A stretch of 64,000 bases of DNA from Candidatus Competibacteraceae bacterium (GCA_016713505.1 JADJPA010000001.1:2431501-2495500); one strand, 5' to 3'. Positions 24,666-34,934 are shown, counted from the first letter of the stretch. Program-made: numbers and translations. The notes: generated by a model not told the origin, from the sequence alone.

Positions 24666-26183
24666 TTACAGCAGCTTGGTCGCGGTGATGTGGTGCAGCA
24701 AGTTGTCCGCCGTGGCGTGCATCACCGAGGTCAGCGGATCGGGCCAGAGGCCGAGCAACAACACCGCCGCCGCCAGCAAACTCAGCATGACGATCTCGCG
24801 ATTGTTGACATCCTGAAGTTCGGCGACATGCTGGTTGCCGATCTCGCCAAAGATCACCCGCTTGATCAACCACAACGTATAGGCCGCTCCCAGAATCAGG
24901 GTGAAGGACGCCAGAAAAGCGATCCAGAAGCTGGCCTTGAAGCTGCTTAGAATCACCATGAACTCGCCCACAAAGCCCGAAGTGCCGGGCAAGCCGGAGT
25001 TCGCCATGCCGAACAGCACCATGAACGCGGCGAACACCGGCATGGTGTTGACCACTCCGCCGTAATCTTTGATCTGGCGGGAATGCACCCGGTCGTACAG
25101 CACGCCCACGCACAGGAACAGCGCGCCTGAGATGAAGCCGTGCGACACCATCTGCACCATGCCGCCCTCGACGGCCATCGCCGCCCCGCTCAGGCTACCG
25201 GTATGGCGGTGCAGCCCGAACACGATGAAAAAGCCCAGGGTGACGAAACCCATGTGGGCGATGGAAGAATAGGCGATCAGCTTTTTCATATCCTGCTGGA
25301 TCAGCGCCACCAGCCCGATGTAGACCACCGCCACCAGCGACAGGGTGATGATCAACCAATCGAGCATGGCCGAGGCGTCCGGGGTGATCGGCAAGGCGAA
25401 CCGCAGAAAACCGTAACCGCCGATCTTCAAGGTGATCGCCGCCAAAATCACCGAACCGCCGGTCGGCGCTTCGACGTGAGCGTCCGGCAACCAAGTATGC
25501 ACCGGCCACATCGGCACCTTGACCGAAAAGCCGAGCAGGAAGGCGAAGAAGATCAACACCTGCTCGGTCATGGTGAGCGGCAGCTTGTGAAAATCCAGAA
25601 TCTCGAAGCTGTTGGCTTGGTTGTACATGTAGATCAGCGCGATCAGCATGAACACCGAGCCGAAGAAGGTATACAAAAAGAACTTGAGGGTGGCGTAAAC
25701 CCGGCGCGGTCCGCCCCAGATGCCGATGATGAGAAACATCGGGATCAGCATCGCCTCGAAGAACACGTAGAACAACAGCGCGTCCAGCGCGGCGAACACG
25801 CCGATCATCAGTCCTTCCATGATCAGAAACGCCGCCATGTACTGGGCGACGCGGTACTGGATCACTTCCCAACCGGCGATCACCACCAGCACGGTCATGA
25901 AGGCGGTGAGCAGAATCAGCGGCATCGAAAAGCCGTCGACTCCCAGATGATAGTTGGCGTTGAACGCTGGAATCCAGGCCACAAACTCCTGGAATTGCAT
26001 CGCCGCGGTCGCGTTGTCGAAGGCGGTGTACAGCGGGATGCTCAGCAAAAATGCCGTAATGGCAACGGTCAGCGCCATCGTCCTGGCGCGCGCGGGGCTG
26101 TCGTCGCCGATGAACAGCACCGCGATGCCGCCGAGGATGGGAAACCAGATGACAAGACTCAGCAAGGGCAGTTCCGACAGCAT
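24666..26183 (-). CDS. nuoM: NADH-quinone oxidoreductase subunit M
   Basis: 505 residues, about 14 membrane helices. It is the antiporter-like subunit next to NuoL. Family blocks: FVAWIPAFNANYHLGVDGFS near the N-terminus, FLLGFSVKVPMWPVHTWLPD with the conserved Lys, DMKKLIAYSSIAHMGFVTLG, and SGLPGTSGFVGEFM. The start ATG is at 26183, 18 bases after the nuoL stop. Confidence 0.96.
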   Translation of the reverse strand: MLSELPLLSLVIWFPILGGIAVLFIGDDSPARARTMALTVAITAFLLSIPLYTAFDNATAAMQFQEFVAWIPAFNANYHLGVDGFSMPLILLTAFMTVLVVIAGWEVIQYRVAQYMAAFLIMEGLMIGVFAALDALLFYVFFEAMLIPMFLIIGIWGGPRRVYATLKFFLYTFFGSVFMLIALIYMYNQANSFEILDFHKLPLTMTEQVLIFFAFLLGFSVKVPMWPVHTWLPDAHVEAPTGGSVILAAITLKIGGYGFLRFALPITPDASAMLDWLIITLSLVAVVYIGLVALIQQDMKKLIAYSSIAHMGFVTLGFFIVFGLHRHTGSLSGAAMAVEGGMVQMVSHGFISGALFLCVGVLYDRVHSRQIKDYGGVVNTMPVFAAFMVLFGMANSGLPGTSGFVGEFMVILSSFKASFWIAFLASFTLILGAAYTLWLIKRVIFGEIGNQHVAELQDVNNREIVMLSLLAAAVLLLGLWPDPLTSVMHATADNLLHHITATKLL

Positions 26184-26201
26184 GGTTTTTCTTCTTCCAG
26201 G

Positions 26202-28154
26202 TTAGCGGGCGACGAACCACGTCAGCAGGATCAACAAACCGATAATCATCGCGAACGCATAGGTGTACAAATAACCCGTTTGCAGGTGCCGGGCCACCGC
26301 CGCGACCCAACCGACCAGACGCGCCGTTCCATTCACCATGACGCCGTCGATCAAGCCGGCGTCGCCGTACTTCCACAGCACTGTGCCGGTTTCGCGGCTG
26401 CCTTTGGCGAAAAAGCGCTGATAGAAGCTGTCGAAGTAGTATTTGTTGTCCAGAATGTCGTAAATCGGCGCGATCCGTTGGCGGATGCGCTCCGGCAACT
26501 CCGGTTTCAGGATATACAGATAGAAAGCCGCTCCCAAGCCGAGCAACACCAAGATAAACGGCAGCCCGGTCAGTCCGTGCAACGCGAAGTTCATCGGGCC
26601 GTGAAATTCTTCCCTAATAGGTTCCAGCACATTGTGTTCGGGCGCGATGAAGATGCTGTTGCCGAAGCCGTCGCCGAACAACAGCGGCTCCATGGTCATC
26701 GCCCCGATCACCACCGAGGGAATCGCCAGCAACACCAGCGGCCCCCATACCACCGCCGGCGTTTCGTGCAGGTGCTCCTTGGTGTGGTGGTCCATCCGCT
26801 CCTTGCCGTGAAACACGACAAAATACAGCCGGAACGAATAAAACGAGGTCACGAACACACCTAACATCACTGCAAAATAAGCGAACCCAGAACCGGCGAG
26901 ATGCGAGTAATGCACCGCTTCCAGGATGCTGTCCTTGGAATAGAAGCCGGAAAAGCCCGGCGTGCCGATCAAAGCGAGCGTGCCGACCAGGAAGGTGAAC
27001 CAAGTGATGGGCATATACTTCCACAGCCCGCCCATCTTGCGGATATCCTGCTCGTGATGCATGGCGATGATCACCGAGCCCGCGCCCAGGAACAGCAGCG
27101 CCTTGAAGAAAGCGTGAGTCATCAGGTGGAAAATCGCGGCGGGATAAGCCGACACCCCCAGCGCCACCGTCATGTAGCCGAGCTGCGAGAGCGTGGAATA
27201 GGCCACCACCCGCTTGATGTCGTTTTGGACGATGCCGAGAAAACCCATGAACAGCGCGGTGATCGAGCCGATCACCAGCACGAAGCTCAAGGCGGTTTCG
27301 GACAGCTCGAATAGCGGCGACATCCGCGCCACCATGAAGATGCCGGCGGTCACCATGGTCGCGGCGTGGATCAAGGCCGAGATCGGCGTGGGGCCTTCCA
27401 TCGAATCCGGCAGCCAGACGTGCAGCGGCACCTGCGCCGATTTACCCATCGCGCCGATGAACAGCAGAATGCAAATCAGGGTCAGCAACGACCAATCCAA
27501 GCCGGGAATCACCTGCACGGTCACGCCCGTCATCAGCGGAGCGGCGGCGAACACGTCGGCGTAATCCAGGCTGTTGAAAGCCATCAGCACGGCGGCGATG
27601 CCGAGCAGGAAGCCGAAATCGCCGACCCGGTTGACCAGAAAGGCTTTCATGTTGGCGAAGATCGCGCTCTCGCGCTGGTACCAAAACCCGATCAACAGAT
27701 AAGACACCAAGCCTACGGCTTCCCAACCGAAAAATAGTTGCAGGAAGTTGTTGGCCATCACCAGCATCAGCATGGCGAAGGTGAACAGCGCGATGTAGCT
27801 GAAAAAGCGCTGGTAGCCGTCATCGTCGTGCATGTAGCCGATGGTGTAGACGTGCACCATCAACGACACGAAGGTGACGGTCGAAATCATCACCGCCGTC
27901 AGATTGTCGACCAGGAAACCGACTTCCAGGCGGATGCCCTCGATCATCATCCAGGTGTAGACCGAACCGTTGTACGGCTCCGCGCCGTTGAGCACATGAT
28001 GGCGCAGCACCACCAGCGACAGCAGAAAGGAAATAGCCACCCCGATGATGGTGACCCAATGCGCGCCGGCGCGCCCGATCTTGCGGCCGAACAGACCGGC
28101 GATGATGGCTCCAAACAGCGGCGCCAGCACAATTCCGAGATAGATATTTTGCAT
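26202..28154 (-). CDS. nuoL: NADH-quinone oxidoreductase subunit L
   Basis: 650 residues, the distal antiporter-like subunit with a long C-terminal lateral helix region. Recognisable parts are WMMIEGIRLEVGFLVDNLTA, WEAVGLVSYLLIGFWYQRES, GAMGKSAQVPLHVWLPDSME with GPTPISALIHAATMVTAGIF, and DIKRVVAYSTLSQLGYM. The C-terminal third (YFDSFYQRFFAKGSRETGT) anchors against NuoM. It starts 4 bases after the nuoK stop. Confidence 0.96.
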   Translation of the reverse strand: MQNIYLGIVLAPLFGAIIAGLFGRKIGRAGAHWVTIIGVAISFLLSLVVLRHHVLNGAEPYNGSVYTWMMIEGIRLEVGFLVDNLTAVMISTVTFVSLMVHVYTIGYMHDDDGYQRFFSYIALFTFAMLMLVMANNFLQLFFGWEAVGLVSYLLIGFWYQRESAIFANMKAFLVNRVGDFGFLLGIAAVLMAFNSLDYADVFAAAPLMTGVTVQVIPGLDWSLLTLICILLFIGAMGKSAQVPLHVWLPDSMEGPTPISALIHAATMVTAGIFMVARMSPLFELSETALSFVLVIGSITALFMGFLGIVQNDIKRVVAYSTLSQLGYMTVALGVSAYPAAIFHLMTHAFFKALLFLGAGSVIIAMHHEQDIRKMGGLWKYMPITWFTFLVGTLALIGTPGFSGFYSKDSILEAVHYSHLAGSGFAYFAVMLGVFVTSFYSFRLYFVVFHGKERMDHHTKEHLHETPAVVWGPLVLLAIPSVVIGAMTMEPLLFGDGFGNSIFIAPEHNVLEPIREEFHGPMNFALHGLTGLPFILVLLGLGAAFYLYILKPELPERIRQRIAPIYDILDNKYYFDSFYQRFFAKGSRETGTVLWKYGDAGLIDGVMVNGTARLVGWVAAVARHLQTGYLYTYAFAMIIGLLILLTWFVAR

Positions 28155-28158
28155 GGCG

Positions 28159-28464
28159 CTAACCCTTTAGCGAATCGAGGTCGGCAACGTTAATGGTGCG
28201 CCGGTTGCGGAACAGCACCACCAGGATGGCCAAGCCGATAGCCGATTCGGCCGCCGCCACGGTCAGAATGAAGAAGACGAAAACCTGGCCGATGGTGTCA
28301 TCGAGAAAGCGCGAAAAGGCGATGAAATTGAAATTGACCGCCAGCAGCATCAGCTCGATCGACATCAGCAGGATAATGACGTTCTTCCGATTCAGAAAAA
28401 TGCCGGCCACGCTGAGACAAAAGAGGATCGCTCCCAGCACGAGGTAATCAGTAAGCGCGATCAT
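28159..28464 (-). CDS. nuoK: NADH-quinone oxidoreductase subunit K
   Basis: 101 residues with three membrane helices. It carries the conserved membrane glutamates of the family (MSIELMLLAVNFNFIAFS and VAAAESAIGLAILVVLFRNR), which take part in the proton path. The length is normal. It lies 96 bases after nuoJ and almost touches nuoL. Confidence 0.95.
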   Translation of the reverse strand: MIALTDYLVLGAILFCLSVAGIFLNRKNVIILLMSIELMLLAVNFNFIAFSRFLDDTIGQVFVFFILTVAAAESAIGLAILVVLFRNRRTINVADLDSLKG

Positions 28465-28560
28465 CTATCCCCCGCCTCTACTTATGGGTATGTAGGAAAT
28501 TCATTTTCTCGCTTGGAAACGATGTCGCCGCGGCCCCGCCTCCAGCAAGCAAATATCGTT

Positions 28561-29160
28561 TTACTTCTTCTCCGCCGCCATGCGCACCAGCCGCACCCGG
28601 TCGTCCCGCGACACCCGGATCTGCTGGCTTGGATTTTGGGATTTGCTCCCTTCCCGGCGGCGCAGCGTCAGGGAAATGGCAGCGACGATCGCCACCAGCA
28701 AAATCACCGAGGCAATTTCGAACGGATACACATAAAAAGTGTATAAAACACTGCCCAATTCCTTGGTGTTGCTGTAATCAGCGGCGCGCGAGATCAGGGC
28801 ATATTGGTTCGAACTAAAGTAGTTGGAACCGACCACCAGCGCCATTTCGACGACGATGATGACCGCGATGGCCGCCCCGACCGGCAGGTATTGAATGAAG
28901 CCCTCCCGCGCCGGCGCGGCGTTGAGATCCAGCATCATCACCACGAACAGGAACAGCACCATCACCGCGCCGACGTACACCAGCACCAGCGTGATGGCCA
29001 GAAACTCCGCCTCGATCAGCAGCCACAGCGCGGCGCTGGTAAAAAACGCCAGCACTAGGAACAAGGCGGCATGGACCGAGTTGCGCACCGTGATCACCCG
29101 CACCGCCGCAAAGATCAGAACGAGGGCGAAGAGGTAGAACAAAAATTTTTCAAATCCCAT
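28561..29160 (-). CDS. nuoJ: NADH-quinone oxidoreductase subunit J
   Basis: 199 residues with five membrane helices. The conserved segment AEFLAITLVLVYVGAVMVLF contains the third-helix pi-bulge region. A charged C-terminal tail (RRREGSKSQNPSQQIRVSRD) extends past the last helix, as is common in proteobacteria. It is a proton-channel membrane subunit between NuoA and NuoK. Confidence 0.95.
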   Translation of the reverse strand: MGFEKFLFYLFALVLIFAAVRVITVRNSVHAALFLVLAFFTSAALWLLIEAEFLAITLVLVYVGAVMVLFLFVVMMLDLNAAPAREGFIQYLPVGAAIAVIIVVEMALVVGSNYFSSNQYALISRAADYSNTKELGSVLYTFYVYPFEIASVILLVAIVAAISLTLRRREGSKSQNPSQQIRVSRDDRVRLVRMAAEKK

Positions 29161-29186
29161 GAGTGGACCTGTTTTCTCGGTTCGGG

Positions 29187-29687
29187 CTAGCGATAGGGGG
29201 CGTCGGCGGCGCGGTCGGCGGCGATCTGCGCCTCACAGCGGTCGCCGTGCGCCAGCAACTGCTCCTTGGTCATGATGTTCTCGCCGCGTTTTTCGAAGTG
29301 GTAATCGAAGGTCCGAGTCTCGACGATGGCGTCCACCGGACACGCTTCCTCGCAAAAGCCGCAATAGATGCATTTGAACAGATCGATGTCGTAACGCGTG
29401 GTGCGGCGGGTGCCGTCCGCCCGTTGCTCGGATTCGATGGTGATCGCCAGCGCCGGACAGACCGCCTCGCACAGCTTGCAGGCGATGCAGCGTTCCTCGC
29501 CGTTGGGATAGCGGCGCTGGGCGTGCAAGCCGCGAAAGCGGGGCGACAGCGGGGTGAGCTCCTCGGGGTATTGCACCGTGATCTTCTTGGCGAACAGGTA
29601 GCGACCGGTCACCTGCAAGCCGAGCAACAACTCCCAAAGCAAAAAGCTTTTAAAGTAGTGCCTAACAGCATTCATGGTTTTAGTCAT
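29187..29687 (-). CDS. nuoI: NADH-quinone oxidoreductase subunit I (two 4Fe-4S clusters)
   Basis: 166 residues. Two ferredoxin motifs, CIACKLCEAVCPALAI and CIYCGFCEEACPVDAI, bind clusters N6a and N6b that pass electrons towards NuoB. An N-terminal amphipathic stretch anchors it to the membrane arm. The ATG at 29687 has GAGAG just upstream; an internal ATG four codons later has no ribosome site. Confidence 0.96.
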   Translation of the reverse strand: MTKTMNAVRHYFKSFLLWELLLGLQVTGRYLFAKKITVQYPEELTPLSPRFRGLHAQRRYPNGEERCIACKLCEAVCPALAITIESEQRADGTRRTTRYDIDLFKCIYCGFCEEACPVDAIVETRTFDYHFEKRGENIMTKEQLLAHGDRCEAQIAADRAADAPYR

Positions 29688-29699
29688 CGCTCTCTCGCC

Positions 29700-30722
29700 T
29701 CAGTCGAACCACGGACCGACGTGTCCCAATACCCCCAATCCGACCACCAGCAACCAAACCAGCGTTACCGGGATGAAAACCTTCCAACCCAGCCGCATGA
29801 TCTGATCGTAGCGGTAACGCGGGAAGGTCGCGCGGAACCACAAGAAAAACAACAGCAAAAACGAGATCTTCAACACCAGCCACAACGCGCCCGGCACGAA
29901 CGCGAACATCGGACCCAAGATCGGAAGGCCCTCAAACGGCGACAGCCAGCCGCCCAAAAACATGGTGGAGGCCAGCGCCGACACCAGAATCATATTGGCG
30001 TATTCGGCCAGGAAGAACACCGCGAAGGCCATGCCCGAATAATCGACGTGAAAGCCGGCCACGATTTCCGATTCGCCCTCGGCCACGTCGAACGGCGCGC
30101 GGTTGGTCTCCGCCACGCCGGAAATAAAGTACACCAGGAACAGCGGCAGCAGCGGCAACCAGAACCAATGCAGCAGGCTGCCCTGTTGCGCCAGCACCAC
30201 CTGATTGAGATTCAGGCTGCCAGCCGCCATCAACACACCCACCAGCGCGAAGCCCATGGCGATCTCGTAGGACACGATCTGAGCGGCCGAACGCATCGCG
30301 CCGAGGAAGGCGTATTTCGAATTCGAGGCCCAGCCGGCGATGATCACGCCGTAGACGCCCATCGAAGTCAGCGCCAGCAGGTACAAAATGCCGGCGTCGA
30401 GATGCGAAACCATCATCTCATCGCCGAAGGGAATGACCGCCCACGCCGCCAAAGCGGGGCCGAAGGCGACGACCGGCGCCAGCAGGAACAGAAAACGATC
30501 CGCCCGACTCGGGATGATGATTTCCTTGAACATCAGCTTCATGGCATCCGCGATCGGCTGCAACAGGCCCTTGGGGCCGACCCGGTTTGGACCGATCCGA
30601 ATCTGCATGTAACCGATGACCTTGCGTTCGGCCAGGGTCAAGTAAGCCACCGCTCCCAGCAACGGCATCAGGACGGCGAAGATTTTCAGAAGGATGATGA
30701 TTAAGGCCCAAAGCGCTTCCAC
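29700..30722 (-). CDS. nuoH: NADH-quinone oxidoreductase subunit H
   Basis: 340 residues with about eight membrane helices, starting at a GTG at 30722. It links the membrane arm to the quinone site. Typical features: LTLAERKVIGYMQIRIGPNR, the cytoplasmic loop GPKGLLQPIADAMKLMFKE, and AETNRAPFDVAEGESEIVAG, which carries acidic residues at the entrance of the quinone channel. Confidence 0.96.
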   Translation of the reverse strand: MEALWALIIILLKIFAVLMPLLGAVAYLTLAERKVIGYMQIRIGPNRVGPKGLLQPIADAMKLMFKEIIIPSRADRFLFLLAPVVAFGPALAAWAVIPFGDEMMVSHLDAGILYLLALTSMGVYGVIIAGWASNSKYAFLGAMRSAAQIVSYEIAMGFALVGVLMAAGSLNLNQVVLAQQGSLLHWFWLPLLPLFLVYFISGVAETNRAPFDVAEGESEIVAGFHVDYSGMAFAVFFLAEYANMILVSALASTMFLGGWLSPFEGLPILGPMFAFVPGALWLVLKISFLLLFFLWFRATFPRYRYDQIMRLGWKVFIPVTLVWLLVVGLGVLGHVGPWFD

Positions 30723-30741
30723 GATCCAAAACCCTTTATCG

Positions 30742-33096
30742 TTATCGGACGGTTACCGGCCCGACCGCCGGGCCGAGCGCCACGCTGGACGGTCCCGCCG
30801 GAATCCAAACGCAACCCTTGGGCACGCTCGCATCCAGCACCAACGGCAGTTCGACCGCCACCCCGTTCTGGTGCACTTGAATCCGTTCGCGTCCGGCCAC
30901 GCCCAGTTCCTGAGCCATGTCCGGGTGCAACCGCGCTTCGGCGGGACGAGTCAGCGGGCTCGCCTGCAAGGAGCGCGCGCGGCGCACCAGCGGGTCGGCG
31001 CCATAAATCGGCACGTCCGCCACCCGCAGCAACCCCTTGGTTCGAAATGGCTTCAAGGTCTTGCTCGGCTCCGTCGCGTTGTCCGGTTTGAGGGCCTCGC
31101 AGGCGCTTTGCGCTTGAGCCAGCACCTCTTCGGAGGTCATATAGTCGAAACCTTCCAGGCCGCACAGATTGCCCAGCACCCGCAAGACCTTCCAGGCGGG
31201 CCGCGCCGCGCCGAACGGTTTGCTCGCCCCTTGAAAACTCTGCCAGCGTCCTTCGGCGTTGACGTAGGTCCCGGCGGTTTCGGCAAACGTAGCGATCGGC
31301 AACAGGACCCGCGCATAACTCCTGGTGGTCGCGCTGGCGTAAGGGCTGAGCGCGACCACGCAGTCGGCGTCTTGCAGGGCTTTAAACGCCGACGCGCCAT
31401 CCCAGCAGTCCAGCTCGGGCTCGACGCCGACCAGCACATAAGCCTTGCGCGGCGCCTCCAACATGGCCCGCGCGTCAAGCCCCGCGGCCGACGCCGGCTT
31501 GCTCCCTGGCAACCGGTGCGGCACCGCGCCGGTCAGCCAAGCACCCGCCGAATTGGCGGCTTCGGGTAAATAACCCAGGCGGGCGCCACTCTGTAAGGCG
31601 ATGAAACCCGCCAGCGCCCGCAGTTGCGCAAAAGCCGGATGCGCCACCGCCAGATTGCCCAACAATACCGTAGCTGGCGCGTTGTCGATCAGGTTATGGG
31701 CGATGGCGCGGGCCGCGCCGCTCGGCGTTTCGGGCGCCAGAACGGCCAAACTCTTCGGCAGCGTCGTTTTTTTGATCTCCGACACAGCCTGGGCCACGCC
31801 GGCCAACGCTGTCACCATGCCAGCGGGATCGGTAATGATCTTGGCCGCGACCGGAAAACGAAACTCGAAATCGCGGGGGTTGACGAACATGATTCGCCCG
31901 CCGGCCAGCGCCGCCTTGCGCAGGCGATGGCCGGCCAGCGGCTGTTCCATCCGCACGTTGCTGCCGACCAGCAAGGCCGATTTCACGGCTTCCAAATCGG
32001 CGATGTTCTGGCCCAGCCACGGGAATACCGGCGCCGTGGCTTGATCGCTGAAATCGGCCTGCCGTAACCGATGGTCGATATTGGTCACCCCCAAGCCCCG
32101 CGCCAGCTTTTGGGCGAGATACAGCTCTTCGACGGTTGCGGTCGGCGCTATCAAAAATCCCACAGACTCGGCGCCGTGCCGGGCTATGATCTCTTTCAAT
32201 CTTTGGGCGGTCGCCTCCAAAGCGGCTTCCCATTCGGTTTCAATACCGTCGACCAAGGGTTTGGCCAGCCGGTCGTCGCTGTAAATACCTTCGTAGCCGA
32301 ACCGGTCGCGATCCGAAATCCAGGTCTCGTTGAGCGCCTCGTTCTCGCGCGGCACCACCCGCATCACCCGGCCGCGCAGGGTGTGAATGAAGATGTTGGA
32401 ACCGAGCGAGTCGTGCGGGGCGATGGCGGCGTGCTGGAGATATTCCCAGGAGCGGCCCTTGAAGCGCGAGGGCTTGGCGGTCAATGCGCCGACCGGGCAC
32501 AGGTCGATCACGTTGCCCGACAGCTCCGAGACCACGGCTTTGGAGACGTAGGTGCCGATTTCCACATGCTCGCCGCGCCCGGTCGCGCCCAGCTCGCGCA
32601 GGCCGGCGATCTCCTCGCCAAAGCGCACGCAGCGGGTGCAGTGAATGCAACGGGTCATGTCGGTGGCGATCAGCGGCCCGATATCCTTGTCGCGCACCAC
32701 CCGCTTGCGCTCGTCGAAGCGGGAGGCGTCGCTGCCGTAACCCAGCGCCAGATCTTGCAGCTCGCATTCGCCACCCTGATCGCAAATCGGGCAATCCAGC
32801 GGATGGTTGATCAGCAAAAACTCCATGGTGCCCTTCTGGGCGGCGATCGCCTTGGGCGATTCGGTGTAAACCTTCATGCCCTCCATCACCGGCGTCGCGC
32901 AGGCGGGCAGCGGCTTGGGCGCTTTTTCGACCTCGACCAAGCACATCCGGCAGTTGGCGGCGATGGACAGCTTTTTGTGATAGCAGAATCGGGGGATCGC
33001 GATGCCCGCCGCGTCGGTGACTTCGATGAGCATCGCGCCCTTGCGCGCCTTCAGCGGGATGCCGTTGACTTCGATGTTGACTGATTCCTCGCTCAT
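30742..33096 (-). CDS. nuoG: NADH-quinone oxidoreductase subunit G
   Basis: 784 residues. The N-terminal 230 or so hold the cluster ligands: a plant-type 2Fe-2S site (CYHKKLSIAANCRMCLVEVE with a following PACATP), the HxxxCxxC-type site (HPLDCPICDQGGECELQD), and a 4Fe-4S site (CIHCTRCVRFGEEIAG with IDLCPVGALT). The rest is the molybdopterin-oxidoreductase-like domain (KGRSWEYLQHAAIAPHDSLG), which in complex I has no cofactor. It is an electron-wire subunit of the peripheral arm. Confidence 0.95.
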   Translation of the reverse strand: MSEESVNIEVNGIPLKARKGAMLIEVTDAAGIAIPRFCYHKKLSIAANCRMCLVEVEKAPKPLPACATPVMEGMKVYTESPKAIAAQKGTMEFLLINHPLDCPICDQGGECELQDLALGYGSDASRFDERKRVVRDKDIGPLIATDMTRCIHCTRCVRFGEEIAGLRELGATGRGEHVEIGTYVSKAVVSELSGNVIDLCPVGALTAKPSRFKGRSWEYLQHAAIAPHDSLGSNIFIHTLRGRVMRVVPRENEALNETWISDRDRFGYEGIYSDDRLAKPLVDGIETEWEAALEATAQRLKEIIARHGAESVGFLIAPTATVEELYLAQKLARGLGVTNIDHRLRQADFSDQATAPVFPWLGQNIADLEAVKSALLVGSNVRMEQPLAGHRLRKAALAGGRIMFVNPRDFEFRFPVAAKIITDPAGMVTALAGVAQAVSEIKKTTLPKSLAVLAPETPSGAARAIAHNLIDNAPATVLLGNLAVAHPAFAQLRALAGFIALQSGARLGYLPEAANSAGAWLTGAVPHRLPGSKPASAAGLDARAMLEAPRKAYVLVGVEPELDCWDGASAFKALQDADCVVALSPYASATTRSYARVLLPIATFAETAGTYVNAEGRWQSFQGASKPFGAARPAWKVLRVLGNLCGLEGFDYMTSEEVLAQAQSACEALKPDNATEPSKTLKPFRTKGLLRVADVPIYGADPLVRRARSLQASPLTRPAEARLHPDMAQELGVAGRERIQVHQNGVAVELPLVLDASVPKGCVWIPAGPSSVALGPAVGPVTVR

Positions 33097-33134
33097 CTTT
33101 TACCTGCTGCGACCCTGTGGTTGGTTTCGCGGCT

Positions 33135-34430
33135 TCACGCGGCCAGCGCCGGCGCGCCTTGGACCATGCTGCGCTTGTGCTCGATGTAATAGGCGAACTC
33201 GTGGCGGTAATGCTTGACGAAGCTGCGCACCGGCATGGCGGCGGCGTCGCCCAGCGCGCAGATGGTCCGGCCTTCGATGCGGGCGGCCACGCTGTCCAGC
33301 AGGTCCAGGTCCTCCGGTCGGCCCTTGCCTTCGACGATGCGGGTCACCATCCGGTACAGCCAGCCGGTGCCTTCCCGGCACGGCGTGCACTGCCCGCAGG
33401 ATTCTGAGTAATAGAACCGGGAAACGCGCTGCAACACCTTCACCATGTCGGTGGTTTCGTCCATCACGATCACCGCGCCGGAGCCGAGCATCGAGCCGGC
33501 GACCTTGACGACCGAATCGTAATCCATGTTGGCTTTCAACATGATTTCGCCCGGCACCACCGGCACCGAGGAGCCGCCGGGAATCACCGCCTTGAGCTGG
33601 CGGCCCTTCCACACCCCGCCGGCCAGGGCCAGCAGTTCGGCGAAGGGAATGCCCATCGAGACTTCGAAATTGCCCGGTTTCTCGACGTGGCCGGAGACGG
33701 AAAAGATCTTGGTGCCGCCGGCGTTGGCCACGCCGAAGCCCGCGAACCATTCGCCGCCGTTGCGGACGATCGACGGCACCGAGGAAAAGGTCTCGGTGTT
33801 GTTGATGGTGGTCGGGCGGCCGTACAGGCCGTAGTTGGCCGGAAACGGCGGCTTGAAGCGCGGCTGGCCTTTCTTGCCTTCCAGCGACTCCAGCAGCGCG
33901 GTTTCCTCGCCGCAGATGTAGGCTCCGGCCCCCAGGGTCGGGTACAGATCGAAGTCGATGCCCGAGCCTTGAATGTTTTTTCCCAGCAAACCGGCGGCAT
34001 AAGCGTCCTTGACCGCCGCCTCGAACCGCTGGTAGGGCTCGTCCATGAACTCGCCGCGCATGTAGTTGTAGCCGACGGTGGAGCCGGTCGCGAAGCCGGC
34101 GATGGCCATGCCCTCGACCAGGGCGTGCGGGTTGAAGCGCAAGATGTCGCGGTCCTTGCAGGTGCCCGGCTCGGATTCATCGGAGTTGCACACCATGTAC
34201 TTCTGAACCTTGGCGCCGCGCGGCATGAAGGTCCATTTCAGACCCGCCGGAAAGCCGGCCCCGCCCCGGCCGCGCAGGCCGGATTTCTTGACCTCCTCGA
34301 TCACCTGATCGGGGGTCAACTGACCGTTGAGGATTTTCTGCCAGGCCTCATAGCCTCCAACGCTTCGGTAAGTCTCCAGCGACCAGGACTGATCCAGGCC
34401 CAGCGTCCGGTAACAGACTTCGTTAGCCAT
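33135..34430 (-). CDS. nuoF: NADH-quinone oxidoreductase subunit F (NADH/FMN binding)
   Basis: 431 residues. The NADH-binding glycine-rich loop GLRGRGGAGFPAGLKW and FMN-binding CNSDESEPGTCKDRDI region are present, as is the 4Fe-4S ligand motif ESCGQCTPCREGTGW near the C-terminus. It accepts hydride from NADH and passes electrons to NuoE and NuoG. It starts 6 bases after the nuoE stop. Confidence 0.97.
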   Translation of the reverse strand: MANEVCYRTLGLDQSWSLETYRSVGGYEAWQKILNGQLTPDQVIEEVKKSGLRGRGGAGFPAGLKWTFMPRGAKVQKYMVCNSDESEPGTCKDRDILRFNPHALVEGMAIAGFATGSTVGYNYMRGEFMDEPYQRFEAAVKDAYAAGLLGKNIQGSGIDFDLYPTLGAGAYICGEETALLESLEGKKGQPRFKPPFPANYGLYGRPTTINNTETFSSVPSIVRNGGEWFAGFGVANAGGTKIFSVSGHVEKPGNFEVSMGIPFAELLALAGGVWKGRQLKAVIPGGSSVPVVPGEIMLKANMDYDSVVKVAGSMLGSGAVIVMDETTDMVKVLQRVSRFYYSESCGQCTPCREGTGWLYRMVTRIVEGKGRPEDLDLLDSVAARIEGRTICALGDAAAMPVRSFVKHYRHEFAYYIEHKRSMVQGAPALAA

Positions 34431-34436
34431 CGCGCG

Positions 34437-34934
34437 TTACTCCAGGCTAGCAAGAATCTGATCCACCTTTTCAGGGGTCAGATTTTCATAGTAAACGTGA
34501 TCGACCTGCATCATCGGCGCTCCACAGCAGGCGGCCAGGCATTCCTCTTCCCGCTTCAGGTAAAACTTGCCATCCGGGGTGCTCTCCCCCAGTTTGATGC
34601 CGAGTTTTTTCTCGATGTGGCCCAGCACGGTCTCGCCGCCGCGCAGCATACAGGAAATGTTGGTGCACACCGCAATATTGTGCCGACCGACCGGCTTTAG
34701 CTCGAACATCGAGTAAAAGCTGGCGACTTCGTACACGGCGATGGGCGGCATGTCCAGATAATCGGCTACCGCGTCCATCAATTCCGTGGTGAGCCAGCCA
34801 CCGTTTTCATGTTGCACCTCGCGCAGGGCCGCCAGCACCGCCGACTGCTTCTGATCGTCGGGATAGCGGATCAGCCAGTGATCGATCTCCGCGCGGGCGT
34901 GGGCAGATAACAGATCGCTTTTGCGTGCGCTCAT
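34437..34934 (-). CDS. nuoE: NADH-quinone oxidoreductase subunit E
   Basis: 165 residues, a thioredoxin-like 2Fe-2S subunit. The ligand Cys residues are in CTNISCMLRGGE and EECLAACCGAPMMQVD. The helical N-terminus (AVLAALREVQHENGGWLTTE) is typical. The start overlaps the nuoD stop by one base (TGATG), so translation is coupled. Confidence 0.96.
   Translation of the reverse strand: MSARKSDLLSAHARAEIDHWLIRYPDDQKQSAVLAALREVQHENGGWLTTELMDAVADYLDMPPIAVYEVASFYSMFELKPVGRHNIAVCTNISCMLRGGETVLGHIEKKLGIKLGESTPDGKFYLKREEECLAACCGAPMMQVDHVYYENLTPEKVDQILASLE

Noticed and set aside
25140..26864. A 574-codon plus-strand frame rich in His, Gln and Arg
   Set aside because: Antisense to nuoM and nuoL; composition is that of a shadow frame.
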